From positions 1-64,000 of the forward strand of contig NZ_PZZZ01000003.1 of NCBI RefSeq assembly GCF_003046475.1: a stretch of DNA of 64,000 nt, read 5' to 3'. Below the pieces are notes generated by a model that saw only the letters and a program-made list of their open reading frames with translations, made no database searches and was not told the DNA's origin. Position numbers and translations under genes: made by a program. The first letter of the stretch is position 1. Every line of letters starts with the position of its first letter. Below are positions 9,152-19,048 of the stretch, one piece after another. The stretch comes from Mycoplana dimorpha. GTDB lineage: Bacteria; Pseudomonadota; Alphaproteobacteria; Rhizobiales; Rhizobiaceae.

Positions 9152-11157
9152 TAGAGCTCAAGAGCGATGCGCGGGCGCCCGCTCGCGGTGGCGGTGAAGC
9201 GCGCCTCGACCAGCTTCCGCCGCCCCTCGACCTCGGGCGCGTCGATCGCTTCGGTCAGGGTGACGGCCGGTTCGTCGGCACCGCTGAGCCGGGCCGCGTG
9301 CAACGCCGCGCTGATGGCACGCTCGCGCGCCAGCGAGAACGCCGCCTCCTCGTCCACGAGCCGTACGCTCTCGCCTGCTCCGCCGACGATAAACAGCCCC
9401 TCTTCAGGGCTGGTGACAAAGACCGTGATGCTCTCGCGGACCTGGCCGACGACAGCGCCGATCGCATTGGCGACGTCTGCATCGGTCGGAATGATGGACT
9501 CGGCCCCGAGCATGGCGGCGATCGCGGGATAGTAGACCGGCGCCGACGCCCCGAGACCGATCAGCGGACGATCGAGGTGGACGCGAAACTGGACGATGCC
9601 GCGCATGCGCTGCAGCGCCCGGTCGACCGGTAGCGATTCGGCCGGGTCGATCGCACCGGCGCCGTCCTCGGCAAGGCAGGCCGCCATGATGACGTCAGCG
9701 GACTGCCGGGTCAGCCGGTCGACGATCATGCCCGCCAGTTCCGTCGCCGAGCCGGCGATCGGACGGCCGGAACCGTCCTTGGCACGGGCGGCGAGCTCCA
9801 GTCCCAGCCTCGCGGCTTCGCGGTCCCACTGGTTCTGCCGGCCGAGCACGTGCATCGCGTCGGAAGGGGTGATCGCGCAGAGGTGCACGAGCCCGCGCCC
9901 GACGAGCCGATCGAGCGTCGCCTTCTGCAACGTGTTCGTCAGCAGCGTGTCGAGGGCGACCGGCACGGCACCGATCCGTTCGTACAACGCCTGTTCCTGC
10001 GGCTGAAGACCGCTGGCGAGATGTTCCGGCACGCCGGTGCGCACCGCGAAGCGGCCCTCATTGCGCGCCACGTGCTGGCTGCGGAGCTGACGCTCCAGCG
10101 CCGCGTGCATGACCTCGCCATGCACCGCAGCGGCAAGGCTCAGCGGCAGGAAGCGCCGCGGCCCGAGATCGAGCCGCGCGGCAAGGCCGCGATCGTTGAT
10201 GCGCACCTCGGAATCGCCGCCGAGCCCGTAAGTGCGCATGGCGACGGCCTCGACCATCGTGCGGTAGCCGCCGACGACCGCTCCGTCGGCGTCGAGCCGG
10301 GGACGGCCCTGGTCGAGGACCGCCACGTCGGTCGTCGTGCCGCCGATATCGGAAACCACCGCATCGTCGCGGCCGGTAAGGTGGCGCGCGCCCACGAGGC
10401 TTGCGGCCGGGCCCGACAGGATGGTTTCGATCGGCCGCAGCCGCGCCTCGGCGGCGGAGATCAGCGCGCCGTCGCCGCGCACGACCATCATCGGGACGTG
10501 AATGCCGCGTTGCTCCAGATACCGCTCGCAGGCCCCGATCAGCCGGTCGATCATCGACACGAGCCGGGCGTTCAGCAGCGTCGTCAGGGCGCGGCGCGGG
10601 CCACCGAGCTTGGACGACAGCTCGTGGCTGCAGGTGACCGGGAGCTTGGAGATCTCACGGATCCGGTCGCGCACACGCAGCTCGTGCGCGGGGTTGCGAA
10701 CGGCAAAATAGCCCGCGACGGCGAAGGACGAGACAGTGGCGGAGAGTTCGGGAAGGGCGGCGTCCAGGGCCGTCATGTCGAGCGGGTTCTCGTTGCCGTG
10801 CACATTGTGCCCGCCAGGCAGGAAGATGACCGGATCGCTGCCGAGTGCCTCGGCAAGTCCGTCGCGCTTCAGGTCGTCGGGAGCGAAGCCGATCATCACC
10901 AGTCCGGCACGGCCGCCCTGGCCCTCGACGAGGGCGTTGGTGGCGAGCGTCGTTGAAAGCGACACGAGGCTGATGGCCGTCACCGGCACCCGCGCCTCCT
11001 TCAGCACCGCCTCAACGGCCCCCGAAATACCGACGGCGAGGTCGTGGCGGGTGGTCAGCGCCTTGGCCTTGGCGACGACGCCCGTTGTTTCGCTGAAAAG
11101 CACGGCATCCGTGTAGGTTCCGCCAGTATCGATACCGAGTAACAAATGATCTGCCAC
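9151..11157 (-). CDS. hydantoinase/oxoprolinase A-type protein without a B partner
   Basis: This 668-residue member of the HyuA / 5-oxoprolinase N-terminal family belongs to the ASKHA ATPase fold. The N-terminal phosphate loop GIDTGGTYTDAVLF (about residues 8-21) and the second loop VSDIGGTTTDVAVL (about 290-303) are both intact. Relatives hydrolyse hydantoins, 5-oxoproline or N-methylhydantoin with ATP, usually with a HyuB subunit. No HyuB gene is adjacent: the next genes are glcB and a P450. The substrate cannot be told. Translation starts at GTG 11157, preceded by GGAAAA. Confidence 0.85.
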   Translation of the reverse strand: MADHLLLGIDTGGTYTDAVLFSETTGVVAKAKALTTRHDLAVGISGAVEAVLKEARVPVTAISLVSLSTTLATNALVEGQGGRAGLVMIGFAPDDLKRDGLAEALGSDPVIFLPGGHNVHGNENPLDMTALDAALPELSATVSSFAVAGYFAVRNPAHELRVRDRIREISKLPVTCSHELSSKLGGPRRALTTLLNARLVSMIDRLIGACERYLEQRGIHVPMMVVRGDGALISAAEARLRPIETILSGPAASLVGARHLTGRDDAVVSDIGGTTTDVAVLDQGRPRLDADGAVVGGYRTMVEAVAMRTYGLGGDSEVRINDRGLAARLDLGPRRFLPLSLAAAVHGEVMHAALERQLRSQHVARNEGRFAVRTGVPEHLASGLQPQEQALYERIGAVPVALDTLLTNTLQKATLDRLVGRGLVHLCAITPSDAMHVLGRQNQWDREAARLGLELAARAKDGSGRPIAGSATELAGMIVDRLTRQSADVIMAACLAEDGAGAIDPAESLPVDRALQRMRGIVQFRVHLDRPLIGLGASAPVYYPAIAAMLGAESIIPTDADVANAIGAVVGQVRESITVFVTSPEEGLFIVGGAGESVRLVDEEAAFSLARERAISAALHAARLSGADEPAVTLTEAIDAPEVEGRRKLVEARFTATASGRPRIALEL

Positions 11158-11325
11158 GGGAATTTTCCGGTGTCTGCGGCCAATCCGAACGGCTGGCCAG
11201 GAATGGTCGTCACCGATCTATTGCATCTTACACGGGATTGCCACAGCCCCACCCGCGACAGCTTCTGTCGGGGTGCCGCCGCATCGATACACGGGCGGAT
11301 TCCGGCGAGGACCAGGGCTGTGCGG

Positions 11326-12738
11326 TCAGACGGACGAAGCGGCGCCCGGGCGCGCGCTGACCCGCATCGGCAGGCCATTGGCCGGCTGGGTCGTCAGCCG
11401 CTGCACCGGCCAGGGCCTGGTCGCTGCGGTGACGTCGAAGCGGAAGCGGTGCATGAGCACAGCAAGCGCCACGACGGCCTCCTGCAGCGCGAAGGTCGCG
11501 CCGATGCAGACGCGCGGGCCGGCGCCGAAGGGCAGGTACTGGAAGCGGTCGATGCGGTCGCGATTTTCCGGCAGGAACCGCTCCGGCATGAAGGCCCGGG
11601 GGCGGTTCCAGTAGAGCTCGTGCCGGTGCAGGGTCCAGGGCATGATGAGGACGGTGATCCCCTGCGGAATGTCGACCACCTCCCCTTGCGGACTGGTCCA
11701 ACGGTCCGCCTCGATCGCCGCCCGGTTGATGGACGGCGCCGGCGGGTAGAGCCGCATGCCCTCCTCAAAGGCGGCGCGCGTCCGGGGCATCAGCTCGAGC
11801 CACTCGACGGGCTCGGCACCCGAGGCCAGCACCTGGTCGATTTCCGCCTCCATGTCCTTGCGGACGTTGGGACAGTTGGCGACGCAGTAAAGCGTCCAGG
11901 CGAGCGCCCGCGCCGTCGTCTCATGACCGGCACCGATGAAGGTGAGAATGTTGTCCTCGATCTCGCCGCTCGTCAGGCCGTCGGATCCGAGCTGTTCGAG
12001 CAGAAGGGTCAGCAGATCCTTGGGGACGGCGTCGGGCTCCGCCTTCATCCGCTCCAGTCGCATGTCCATCGTGCGGCGCACGATCTCCCGGAACTTGTCG
12101 AGCACCTTCCGTCCGCCGATCCGCGTCAGCCGCGGCACCCAGGCGGGCGCCTTGAGGAGGTCCATCGGGTCGACCCGGCCCATGCGGTGCAGCAGCGCAT
12201 TGACGTCATCGGCGAAGTTGCTGGAGGACGCGATCTCGCCGGAAAAGAGCGTGTCGGCGAGGATCGCGAAGGTCAGTTCCGTCATATCGGTGGAGATGTC
12301 GAAGACCACGCCTTCCGCTCCCGCGCCGGCATATTTCTCCGCGTATCGCTCGGATTGTCGCAGCATCTGTCCGGCGAAGCCCTGCGAATGTCGCGGCGTG
12401 AAGATCGGCGCGACCGCCTTGCGCGAGCGCTTCCAGACTGCCCCTTCCGCCGTCAGGAGGCCATCGCGCAGGATCGGCCGAAGGACGAGCTGGCGCACGT
12501 CGGCCATGCGGTAGTTCCTGGCATTGTCGACGAGAATGTGCCTGATCAGCCCGGGATCGTTGACGATCAGCGTGTGCTCGCGGAAGAAGCGCGTCTCGAT
12601 CCACGGCAGCGTGTAGGACGGCACGCCCCAGAGCTCCAGCGGGTTGCGCAGGATGGTTCGGATGATCTCCAGGCGCGAGGGCGGCACCGTACGCGGCTCG
12701 GGCGCCGGCGGCTCGAATGGCTCGGGGCGCATATCCAT
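11326..12738 (-). CDS. cytochrome P450
   Basis: This is a soluble heme-thiolate monooxygenase of 470 residues. All signature elements are present: I-helix AGHETTA, K-helix ExxR in EEGMRLYPPAP, the PERF segment, and the heme loop FGAGPRVCIG with the axial ligand Cys411. The start is ATG 12738 (MDMRPEPFEPP); a proline-rich N-terminus precedes the first P450 helix and there is no membrane anchor. No ferredoxin or reductase gene is nearby, so electrons must come from elsewhere. The general architecture resembles self-sufficient/CYP102-like heme domains and fatty-acid-type P450s more than camphor-type ones. The substrate is unknown. Confidence 0.93.
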   Translation of the reverse strand: MDMRPEPFEPPAPEPRTVPPSRLEIIRTILRNPLELWGVPSYTLPWIETRFFREHTLIVNDPGLIRHILVDNARNYRMADVRQLVLRPILRDGLLTAEGAVWKRSRKAVAPIFTPRHSQGFAGQMLRQSERYAEKYAGAGAEGVVFDISTDMTELTFAILADTLFSGEIASSSNFADDVNALLHRMGRVDPMDLLKAPAWVPRLTRIGGRKVLDKFREIVRRTMDMRLERMKAEPDAVPKDLLTLLLEQLGSDGLTSGEIEDNILTFIGAGHETTARALAWTLYCVANCPNVRKDMEAEIDQVLASGAEPVEWLELMPRTRAAFEEGMRLYPPAPSINRAAIEADRWTSPQGEVVDIPQGITVLIMPWTLHRHELYWNRPRAFMPERFLPENRDRIDRFQYLPFGAGPRVCIGATFALQEAVVALAVLMHRFRFDVTAATRPWPVQRLTTQPANGLPMRVSARPGAASSV

Positions 12739-12817
12739 CAGAACCCTCGCACATGTCGCAATCGCGGCGGACGGCACCGCCGGCGGCCAACTGAATGGCC
12801 GCGCCTGGAGACGGAGT

Positions 12818-13765
12818 TTAGAGCAGGCCCTGCAGTTCGGCCAGCTTGTCGTTGACCAGCCAGCCGTAATAGTTTTCCTCCGGCCAGGCCGTCGGATCCT
12901 CGGCGCGGCGCCGGGCGAAAGCGCTGGCACGCGCGTCGGGGTCGCCGACATTGTAAAGCGTTGCCGTGATGCCGGGGTTGCCGGAGATGTCGACGCCGCC
13001 GATCTGCTTGTAGGCGTCGATCGAGTGGCGCAGCGCCGCCGCCATGTAGGCGAGCGAGATGTCCGGATCCATGATCGCCTGGTAGACGCCGGAGGCATTC
13101 TTCTCGTCGAGCCGCTCGTAGCCCGAAATCCGGGCGACCATGTCGGTCAGCATCAGCGCTGTCAGCGGATTGATCTGGCCGAGCCCGAAAGTCTGCCCGG
13201 CATAGAAGGGCTGGAAGAAGACAGCGCTGAAGCGATTGTCGGGGTAGGCTGTTCCTCCAACAACCCGGCCCCGGAACTTCCGGTCCCAGACCGACTCGCG
13301 GCAGGACCAGAGGGCGTAGGAACCTTTCCTGCTTTCACAGGCGGAAAATTCGGGCCGCTGGACGAACTGGTCGACGCGCTCGCCATCATATGCGAATCGA
13401 AAGCGGTCGCCGGCATAGGCTGCCGCCTTGATGTAATAGCTCTGCAGCCGATCATAGGCGTCGACGTTATAGGTGTGCTCGCCGACGATGGCACCGATCA
13501 TGTGGATCGGCGCGATGCCGTATTGCGCCGCCGTCGACCTGATCTTGCCGAGCAGTTCGCGATCGGTGGCGAGCAGATCGCGCACCTTCTCGTACTTGGC
13601 GTCAAAGCTCGTCCGGCCAGCCTTGGTGCGGCGCACGGATGCGCCGGGCACGGGCGGCTGTTCGGCATGCCGGTTGCCGGCAGGGACGACATCCATGGCC
13701 CGTACGGCGGGGGCGCCGGCAAACAGGGCAGCGGCAATGGCAAGCATTGTCAGCAGATGTCGCAC
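12818..13765 (-). CDS. DUF1402 family exported protein, lysozyme-like
   Basis: This protein is typical of Rhizobiales and has no established function. From a GTG at 13765, preceded by GGAG, it is 315 residues and opens with a signal peptide (RHLLTMLAIAAALFAG…AVRA). Two segments look like those of soluble lytic transglycosylases: a candidate catalytic Glu in GAIVGEHTYN and, later, FGLGQINPLTALMLTDM, which mimics the GLMQI-xPxTA block. Peptidoglycan cleavage or binding is therefore a reasonable inference, not shown. An ATG at 13795 is in frame but lacks a ribosome-binding site and spoils the signal peptide. Confidence 0.75.
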   Translation of the reverse strand: MRHLLTMLAIAAALFAGAPAVRAMDVVPAGNRHAEQPPVPGASVRRTKAGRTSFDAKYEKVRDLLATDRELLGKIRSTAAQYGIAPIHMIGAIVGEHTYNVDAYDRLQSYYIKAAAYAGDRFRFAYDGERVDQFVQRPEFSACESRKGSYALWSCRESVWDRKFRGRVVGGTAYPDNRFSAVFFQPFYAGQTFGLGQINPLTALMLTDMVARISGYERLDEKNASGVYQAIMDPDISLAYMAAALRHSIDAYKQIGGVDISGNPGITATLYNVGDPDARASAFARRRAEDPTAWPEENYYGWLVNDKLAELQGLL

Positions 13766-13885
13766 GTTCCGATATCTCCAATGGTCGCAAGCCATTCAGG
13801 TCGGCATGAGCCGCCAGTTTCGCGGAACCCCATGTAGGCCAATCATGTCGGAATGATGCCTGGCCTTGCGGGAATGCGAAAACGA

Positions 13886-13911
13886 GCCGCGTTTCTAGAT
13901 GGAAGCGCGGC
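13886..13911 (-). terminator. stem-loop downstream of hslU
   Basis: On the minus strand GCCGCGCTT and AAACGCGGC form a 9-bp stem with one G-T pair and an 8-base loop, followed by TCGTTTTCG. It lies about 60 bp past the hslU stop and probably ends the hslV-GNAT-hslU transcript. Confidence 0.5.
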
Positions 13912-13970
13912 CCCTGTCGAGGCGATGCGATCGATTTCGCGCAGTCAGCGGCCCTCCCCGGCCGTCAGCC

Positions 13971-15278
13971 CTAGAGGATGTAGCGCGACAGATCGGTGTT
14001 GGAGGCCAGCGCACCGACGTGCTTGCGCACGTATTCGGCGTCGATCGTCACCTGGTTGCCGGCCTTGTCCGGGGCCTCGAACGAAATCTCGTCGAGCACG
14101 CGTTCCATCACCGTCTGCAGGCGGCGGGCACCGATGTTTTCGACGTTCGCATTCAATTGCACGGCGACATCGGCCAGCGCGTCGATCGCGTCTTCGGTGA
14201 ACTCCAGCGTCACTTGCTCCGTCTCCATCAGCGCCTTGTACTGGCGGATGAGGCTCGCCTCGGTTTCCGTCAGGATACGGCGGAAATCCTCCTTGGTCAG
14301 CGCGCGGAGCTCGACGCGGATCGGCAGCCGGCCCTGCAGCTCCGGCAGGAGGTCGGAAGGCTTGGAGACGTGGAAGGCGCCCGAGGCGATGAAGAGGATG
14401 TGGTCGGTCTTGACCGGCCCGTACTTCGTCGCGACCGTCGTGCCCTCGACCAACGGCAGCAGGTCGCGCTGCACGCCCTCGCGGGAGACGCCGGCACCGA
14501 TGCCGCCCTCGCGCGCGGCGATCTTGTCGATCTCGTCCAGGAAGACGATACCGTCGTCCTCGACCGACTTCACGGCCTCCCGCTGGATCTGCTCGTTGTC
14601 GAGCAGCTTGTCGGATTCGTCGGCGATCAGCAGCTTGTATGAGTCCTTTACGGTCGTCTTGACCTTCTTGGTACGGCCGCCCATCGCCTTGCCGAACATC
14701 TCCGATAGGTTCAGCACGCCGACATTGGCGCCCGGCATACCGGGGATCTCGAAGCCGGGCAGTCCGCCGCCGGTATCGGCGACGTCGATTTCGATCTCCT
14801 TGTCGTCGAGTTCGTTGTTGCGCAGCTTCTTGCGGAAGGAATCGCGCGTCGCCGGCGAAGCGGTCGCGCCGACAAGGGCGTCGAGCACGCGCTCCTCCGC
14901 ATTCATATGCGCCTTCGCCACCACCTCGGCACGCTTCTTCTCGCGCACCAGGCCGATGCCGATCTCCACGAGGTCGCGCACGATCTGCTCGACATCGCGG
15001 CCGACATAGCCGACCTCGGTGAACTTCGTCGCCTCGACCTTGACGAACGGCGCGCCGGCGAGCTTGGCAAGACGCCGGGAAATCTCGGTCTTGCCGACAC
15101 CGGTCGGTCCGATCATCAGGATGTTCTTCGGCATGACCTCGTCGCGCAGGTCGTCGTCCAGCTGCTGGCGGCGCCAGCGGTTGCGAAGGGCGATCGCCAC
15201 GGCGCGCTTGGCGTCCTTCTGGCCGATGATGTAGCGGTCCAGTTCGGAGACGATCTCGCGGGGGGAAAAGTTAGTCAT
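13971..15278 (-). CDS. hslU: HslUV protease ATPase subunit HslU
   Basis: This AAA+ unfoldase feeds substrates to the HslV peptidase. At 435 residues it matches the family. It starts [13 protein letters not shown], with Walker [10 protein letters not shown] (about residues 57-65) and Walker [11 protein letters not shown]. The C-terminal SRYIL is the tail that inserts into HslV and activates it. It is the last gene of hslV-GNAT-hslU; its ATG overlaps the acetyltransferase stop by 8 bases, suggesting translational coupling. Confidence 0.97.
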   Translation of the reverse strand: MTNFSPREIVSELDRYIIGQKDAKRAVAIALRNRWRRQQLDDDLRDEVMPKNILMIGPTGVGKTEISRRLAKLAGAPFVKVEATKFTEVGYVGRDVEQIVRDLVEIGIGLVREKKRAEVVAKAHMNAEERVLDALVGATASPATRDSFRKKLRNNELDDKEIEIDVADTGGGLPGFEIPGMPGANVGVLNLSEMFGKAMGGRTKKVKTTVKDSYKLLIADESDKLLDNEQIQREAVKSVEDDGIVFLDEIDKIAAREGGIGAGVSREGVQRDLLPLVEGTTVATKYGPVKTDHILFIASGAFHVSKPSDLLPELQGRLPIRVELRALTKEDFRRILTETEASLIRQYKALMETEQVTLEFTEDAIDALADVAVQLNANVENIGARRLQTVMERVLDEISFEAPDKAGNQVTIDAEYVRKHVGALASNTDLSRYIL

Positions 15279-15771
15279 CTCGTTCTCGCCTTCGGGCCCG
15301 GTCCCGGGCCATCATCAGCGCCGGGCCGTCCTCTGTCTGTCGTTGATCAAAAACACGGAAACCCGCCTTCTCATAGGCCCGGATCGCCGGTCTGTTGTCG
15401 GGGTGCGGGTCGATGATGATCCGCTCCACCCCCTGTTCGAAAAGGCCTGCGACGAAAGCCTCTATCATCTGCGGTCCGAGGCCCCGGCCGATATGTGATC
15501 GCGGCCCGATGAACTGATCGATGCCGACCGTGCCGGCCGGCTGGTCTCCGTAAGGATGCTCCGGCCCGTCGACCACGTAGCTCTGGATGTAGCCGATCGG
15601 TTCGCCATCGAGCAGGACCAGATAGGGGTTCACCAGGGGATCGCTGAAATGTCCGCGGATTTCCTCCGCCTCGACCTCCGGTTCGCCCCACCAGCGCCGC
15701 ACATGGGGTTCAGCCAGCCAGCGCAGCAGAAGCGGAAGGTCCGCCTCCGTCACGGGCCGAAAGACGAACAT
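15271..15771 (-). CDS. GNAT N-acetyltransferase, AAC(6')-like
   Basis: This is a 166-residue acetyltransferase of the Gcn5-related fold. The opening [16 protein letters not shown] and the acetyl-CoA loop [10 protein letters not shown] resemble the aminoglycoside 6'-N-acetyltransferase subgroup, including [18 protein letters not shown]. Similar chromosomal proteins in environmental bacteria often have other amine substrates, so resistance should not be assumed. It sits between hslV and hslU with a 1-base gap before and an 8-base overlap after. Confidence 0.82.
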   Translation of the reverse strand: MFVFRPVTEADLPLLLRWLAEPHVRRWWGEPEVEAEEIRGHFSDPLVNPYLVLLDGEPIGYIQSYVVDGPEHPYGDQPAGTVGIDQFIGPRSHIGRGLGPQMIEAFVAGLFEQGVERIIIDPHPDNRPAIRAYEKAGFRVFDQRQTEDGPALMMARDRARRRERDD

Positions 15772-15772
15772 C

Positions 15773-16333
15773 TCAGCGCTCTGCCTCGAGCGTCTCGACC
15801 ACGATATTCTGGTTCGTGTATACGCAGATGTCGCCGGCGATCTGCATGGCGCGCCTTGCGATCTCCTCGGCCGACTTGTCGGTGTCCATCAGCGCGCGTG
15901 CCGCCGCATAGGCATAGTTGCCGCCGGAGCCGATCGCGAGCGTGCCGTGCTCGGGTTCCAGCACATCGCCATTGCCGGTGATCGCCAGCGTGATCGACTT
16001 GTCGGCGACCAGCATCATCGCCTCCAGATTGCGCAGGTACTTGTTGGTCCGCCAGTCCTTGGCAAGCTCGACCGCCGCCCGCATCAGCTGGTCGGGATAC
16101 TGTTCGAGCTTCTCCTCCAGGCGCTCCAGCAGCGTGAAGGCATCGGCGGTGGCACCCGCGAAGCCGGCGATCACGTCGCCCTTGCCGATGCGGCGCACCT
16201 TGCGCGCATTGCCCTTCATTACCGTCTGGCCGAGGCTCACCTGGCCGTCACCCGCCATCACCACCATGCCGCCCTTGCGGACGGTGATGATCGTCGTGGC
16301 ATGCATCGTTCCATAGGGATCGTGTTCGCTCAT
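15773..16333 (-). CDS. hslV: HslUV protease peptidase subunit HslV
   Basis: This is the N-terminal-nucleophile threonine peptidase of the HslUV complex. I chose ATG 16333, which follows AAGGTG, over an in-frame GTG at 16339. The product is 186 residues. A short propeptide ([12 protein letters not shown]) would be removed to expose Thr13 of [10 protein letters not shown] as the catalytic residue. The blocks [20 protein letters not shown] and [20 protein letters not shown] are typical. It is divergent from hisB and probably heat-inducible with hslU. Confidence 0.96.
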   Translation of the reverse strand: MSEHDPYGTMHATTIITVRKGGMVVMAGDGQVSLGQTVMKGNARKVRRIGKGDVIAGFAGATADAFTLLERLEEKLEQYPDQLMRAAVELAKDWRTNKYLRNLEAMMLVADKSITLAITGNGDVLEPEHGTLAIGSGGNYAYAAARALMDTDKSAEEIARRAMQIAGDICVYTNQNIVVETLEAER

Positions 16334-16406
16334 AGACACACCTTGATTTCCGCACCCGCCGAAGCCGGGTCTGCGCCGCCCGCAGCGGGCCGGCCTTCTT
16401 GTCTCC

Positions 16407-16434
16407 TATGTAGGCGGCGGAACCGCAAATGCAA
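16407..16434 (-). promoter_or_regulatory. candidate promoter for hslV-GNAT-hslU
   Basis: The minus strand has TTGCAT (16434-16429), a 16-base spacer and TACATA (16412-16407), 74 bases before the hslV start. It overlaps one arm of a 9-bp inverted repeat (16419-16427 with 16448-16456). A heat-shock sigma factor could be involved, but the boxes are too loose to say. Confidence 0.3.
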
Positions 16435-16533
16435 TCGGCGGTGCGACTGCGGTTCCGGCAATGCTGGCGTTTTCTCCATTCGCCTGTTATGGGACGGCTA
16501 ACACTTCTAAGATCACCCGAGTGGGTCCCATAC

Positions 16534-17127
16534 ATGAGCCGCAAAGCCACCATTTCCCGCACGACGAACGAGACCGCTATCTCCGTGAGCGTCGATATCG
16601 ACGGCACCGGCACGTCGAAGATCGCGACGGGCGTGGGCTTCTTCGACCACATGCTGGAGCAGCTTTCCCGCCATTCGCTGATCGACATGGAGATCGAGAC
16701 GAAGGGCGACCTGCACATCGACGACCACCACACCGTCGAGGACACGGGTATCGCAATCGGGCAGGCGATTGCAAAGGCGCTCGGCGACCGGCGCGGCATC
16801 ACCCGCTACGCCTCGCTCGACCTCGCCATGGACGAGACGATGACGCGCGCGGCGGTCGATGTTTCCGGCCGTCCCTTCCTGGTCTGGAACGTCGCCTTCT
16901 CGGCGCCGAAGATCGGCACCTTCGACACGGAGCTGGTGCGGGAGTTCTTCCAGGCTCTGGCCCAGAACGCGGGGATCACGCTGCACATCCAGAACATCTA
17001 CGGCGCCAACAATCATCATATCGCCGAGACCTGCTTCAAATCCGTCGCCCGGGTGCTGCGCACAGCAACCGAAATCGATCCCCGCCAGCAAGGCCGTATC
17101 CCTTCGACCAAGGGCTCGCTTGCCTGA
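16534..17127 (+). CDS. hisB: imidazoleglycerol-phosphate dehydratase HisB
   Basis: This is the sixth step of histidine synthesis, a manganese enzyme converting IGP to imidazole-acetol phosphate. The protein has 197 residues and is the monofunctional bacterial type without a phosphatase domain. Metal-binding His/Glu motifs are intact: [29 protein letters not shown] and [14 protein letters not shown] 16534 (MSRKATISR) begins at the homologous N-terminus; the frame runs further upstream without homology. It is the first gene of hisB-DUF2628-hisH-hisA-hisF-hisE-coaA. Confidence 0.96.
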   Translation: MSRKATISRTTNETAISVSVDIDGTGTSKIATGVGFFDHMLEQLSRHSLIDMEIETKGDLHIDDHHTVEDTGIAIGQAIAKALGDRRGITRYASLDLAMDETMTRAAVDVSGRPFLVWNVAFSAPKIGTFDTELVREFFQALAQNAGITLHIQNIYGANNHHIAETCFKSVARVLRTATEIDPRQQGRIPSTKGSLA

Positions 17128-17153
17128 CCGGCAGACCGGCAGGAACACCCACG

Positions 17154-17621
17154 TTGACCGCGTCTTTCCTGATCCTGACCCCGCCCGGCGAACCCGCTGC
17201 GACTGAGAGCGCCGCCTTCGTCCGCGACGGCTTCCGCTGGACGGCATTCTTCTTCCCGGCGCTGTGGCTGCTTGCACACCGGCTGTGGCTCTGGGGTGCG
17301 ATAGCGCTGGCACTGCAAATCGCCGCCACGGTCCTGACGGGATCGCCCGGGCTCGAACTCGCTGGATGGACGCTGGCGCTGACTGTTTCCGTCCTGACGG
17401 CCCTGGAAGGACCCTACGCGCTCGCCCGTGCCCGGGAGGCCTCCGACTGGACGCTGCGGTCGGTCATCACCGCGCGCGATCTCGAGACGGCCGAGCATAT
17501 CTACTACAGCGAGCATGCGCCGCCGGAGAAGCCCGCGGCTTACGCCCTGCCCGCTTCTGACACTTCCTCGAAGGCCGCCCCTCCGCCCGCGATCGGCCTT
17601 CTCGGCTACGACGGAGACTGA
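17154..17621 (+). CDS. DUF2628 domain membrane protein in the his operon
   Basis: This 155-residue protein of unknown function is regularly found between hisB and hisH in Rhizobiales. It starts at TTG 17154, preceded by AGGAAC, which is a deliberately weak start in an otherwise tightly packed operon. After a short head it has the DUF2628 core [19 protein letters not shown] and about three hydrophobic helices. A soluble tail ends in GLLGYDGD. No role in histidine synthesis is established. It stops two bases before hisH. Confidence 0.83.
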   Translation: MTASFLILTPPGEPAATESAAFVRDGFRWTAFFFPALWLLAHRLWLWGAIALALQIAATVLTGSPGLELAGWTLALTVSVLTALEGPYALARAREASDWTLRSVITARDLETAEHIYYSEHAPPEKPAAYALPASDTSSKAAPPPAIGLLGYDGD

Positions 17622-17623
17622 CC

Positions 17624-18274
17624 ATGCGCGTGGCAATCATCGACTATGGCTCGGGCAATCTGCGCTCCGCCACCAAGGCCTTCGAGCGCGCCGCCCGCGA
17701 GGCCGGCATTGCGGCGGAGATCGACCTCACCGATCGGCCTGAGCGCGTCGCCGCCGCCGACCGCATCGTTCTGCCCGGCGTCGGTGCCTACGCCGACTGC
17801 CGACGCGGACTCGATACGGTGCCCGGCATGGTGGACGCCCTGCGGGAAGCCGTCGAAGCCGGCGGCCGCCCCTTCCTCGGCATCTGCGTCGGCATGCAGC
17901 TGATGTCCTCGCGCGGCCTCGAAAAGACCGTGACGCAGGGGCTGGGGTGGATCGACGGTGACGTGGTCCCGATGAAGCCTGACAATCCGCAGCTCAAGAT
18001 TCCGCAGATCGGCTGGAACACGCTGCAACTGAAGCGCGAGCACCCGCTCTTTGCCGGCATCCGTACCGGCGACGACGGCCTGCACGCCTATTTCGTCCAT
18101 TCCTACCATCTCGCGGCTGCCAAAGCCGAAGACGTGATCGCGACGGTAGACTATGGCGGACCGATGACCACCTTCGTCGCCCGTGACAACAAGGCCGGCG
18201 CGCAGTTCCATCCCGAAAAGAGCCAAGCGCTCGGCCTTGCCCTGATCACCAATTTCCTGCGCTGGAAGCCCTGA
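17624..18274 (+). CDS. hisH: imidazole glycerol phosphate synthase subunit HisH
   Basis: This is the glutaminase subunit that passes ammonia to HisF. It has 216 residues and the class I amidotransferase triad: Cys88 in GICVGMQLM, and the C-terminal His and Glu in QFHPEKSQ. The N-terminus [13 protein letters not shown] is diagnostic. It precedes hisA by 30 bp. Confidence 0.97.
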   Translation: MRVAIIDYGSGNLRSATKAFERAAREAGIAAEIDLTDRPERVAAADRIVLPGVGAYADCRRGLDTVPGMVDALREAVEAGGRPFLGICVGMQLMSSRGLEKTVTQGLGWIDGDVVPMKPDNPQLKIPQIGWNTLQLKREHPLFAGIRTGDDGLHAYFVHSYHLAAAKAEDVIATVDYGGPMTTFVARDNKAGAQFHPEKSQALGLALITNFLRWKP

Positions 18275-18304
18275 CCTTCCGCGCCCACCGAACGGACGAC
18301 AAGA

Positions 18305-19048
18305 ATGATCCTCTTTCCCGCCATCGACCTGAAGGACGGCCAGTGCGTCCGCCTGAAGCTCGGCGACATGGACCAGGCGACGGTCTACAACCCCGACCCG
18401 GCAGCCCAGGCGAAAGCCTTCGAGGACCAGGGTTTTGAGTGGCTGCACGTGGTTGACCTCAACGGTGCCTTTGCCGGCGAGAGCATGAACGGTGCTGCCG
18501 TCGACGCGATCCTAAAGGCGACGAAGAACCCGGTTCAGCTCGGCGGCGGCATCCGCACGCTGGAGCATATCGAGAGCTGGCTGTCACGGGGGCTCGCCCG
18601 GGTCATCCTCGGCACCGTTGCCGTGCGCGATCCCGCCCTCGTGGTCGAGGCCTGCCGCACATTCCCGGGCAAGGTCGCCGTCGGCATCGATGCCAAGGGC
18701 GGCAAGGTCGCCGTCGAAGGCTGGGCTGAAGCCTCGGAGCTCGGGGTGATCGAGCTTGCCAGGAAGTTCGAGGGCGCCGGCGTCGCCGCCATCATCTACA
18801 CCGACATCGACCGCGACGGCATCCTAGCGGGCATCAACTGGGCCTCCACGCTGGAACTCGCCGATGCGGTCTCGATTCCCGTGATCGCCTCCGGCGGGCT
18901 GGCTTCGCTGGACGATATTCGCCGGATGCTGGAGCCCGATGCTGCAAAACTGGAAGGTGCGATTTCGGGGCGCGCGCTTTATGATGGGCGCATTGATCCG
19001 AAGGAGGCGCTGGCCCTGATCCGCGCCGCGAAAGGACAAGCGCAATGA
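18305..19048 (+). CDS. hisA: ProFAR isomerase HisA
   Basis: This is the 1-(5-phosphoribosyl)-5-[(phosphoribosylamino)methylideneamino]imidazole-4-carboxamide isomerase, fourth step of histidine synthesis. The 247-residue beta-barrel begins [18 protein letters not shown] with the general acid/base Asp8; the second catalytic Asp lies in YTDIDRDG. Phosphate-binding blocks QLGGGIRT and ASGGLAS are present. Its TGA overlaps the ATG of a small duplicate of the hisF start. Confidence 0.97.
   Translation: MILFPAIDLKDGQCVRLKLGDMDQATVYNPDPAAQAKAFEDQGFEWLHVVDLNGAFAGESMNGAAVDAILKATKNPVQLGGGIRTLEHIESWLSRGLARVILGTVAVRDPALVVEACRTFPGKVAVGIDAKGGKVAVEGWAEASELGVIELARKFEGAGVAAIIYTDIDRDGILAGINWASTLELADAVSIPVIASGGLASLDDIRRMLEPDAAKLEGAISGRALYDGRIDPKEALALIRAAKGQAQ

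Noticed and set aside
9847-10075. Further CACGTG cores as parS sites
   Set aside because: The CACGTG occurrences near 9847 and 10069 lie inside a coding sequence and their flanks do not match parS.
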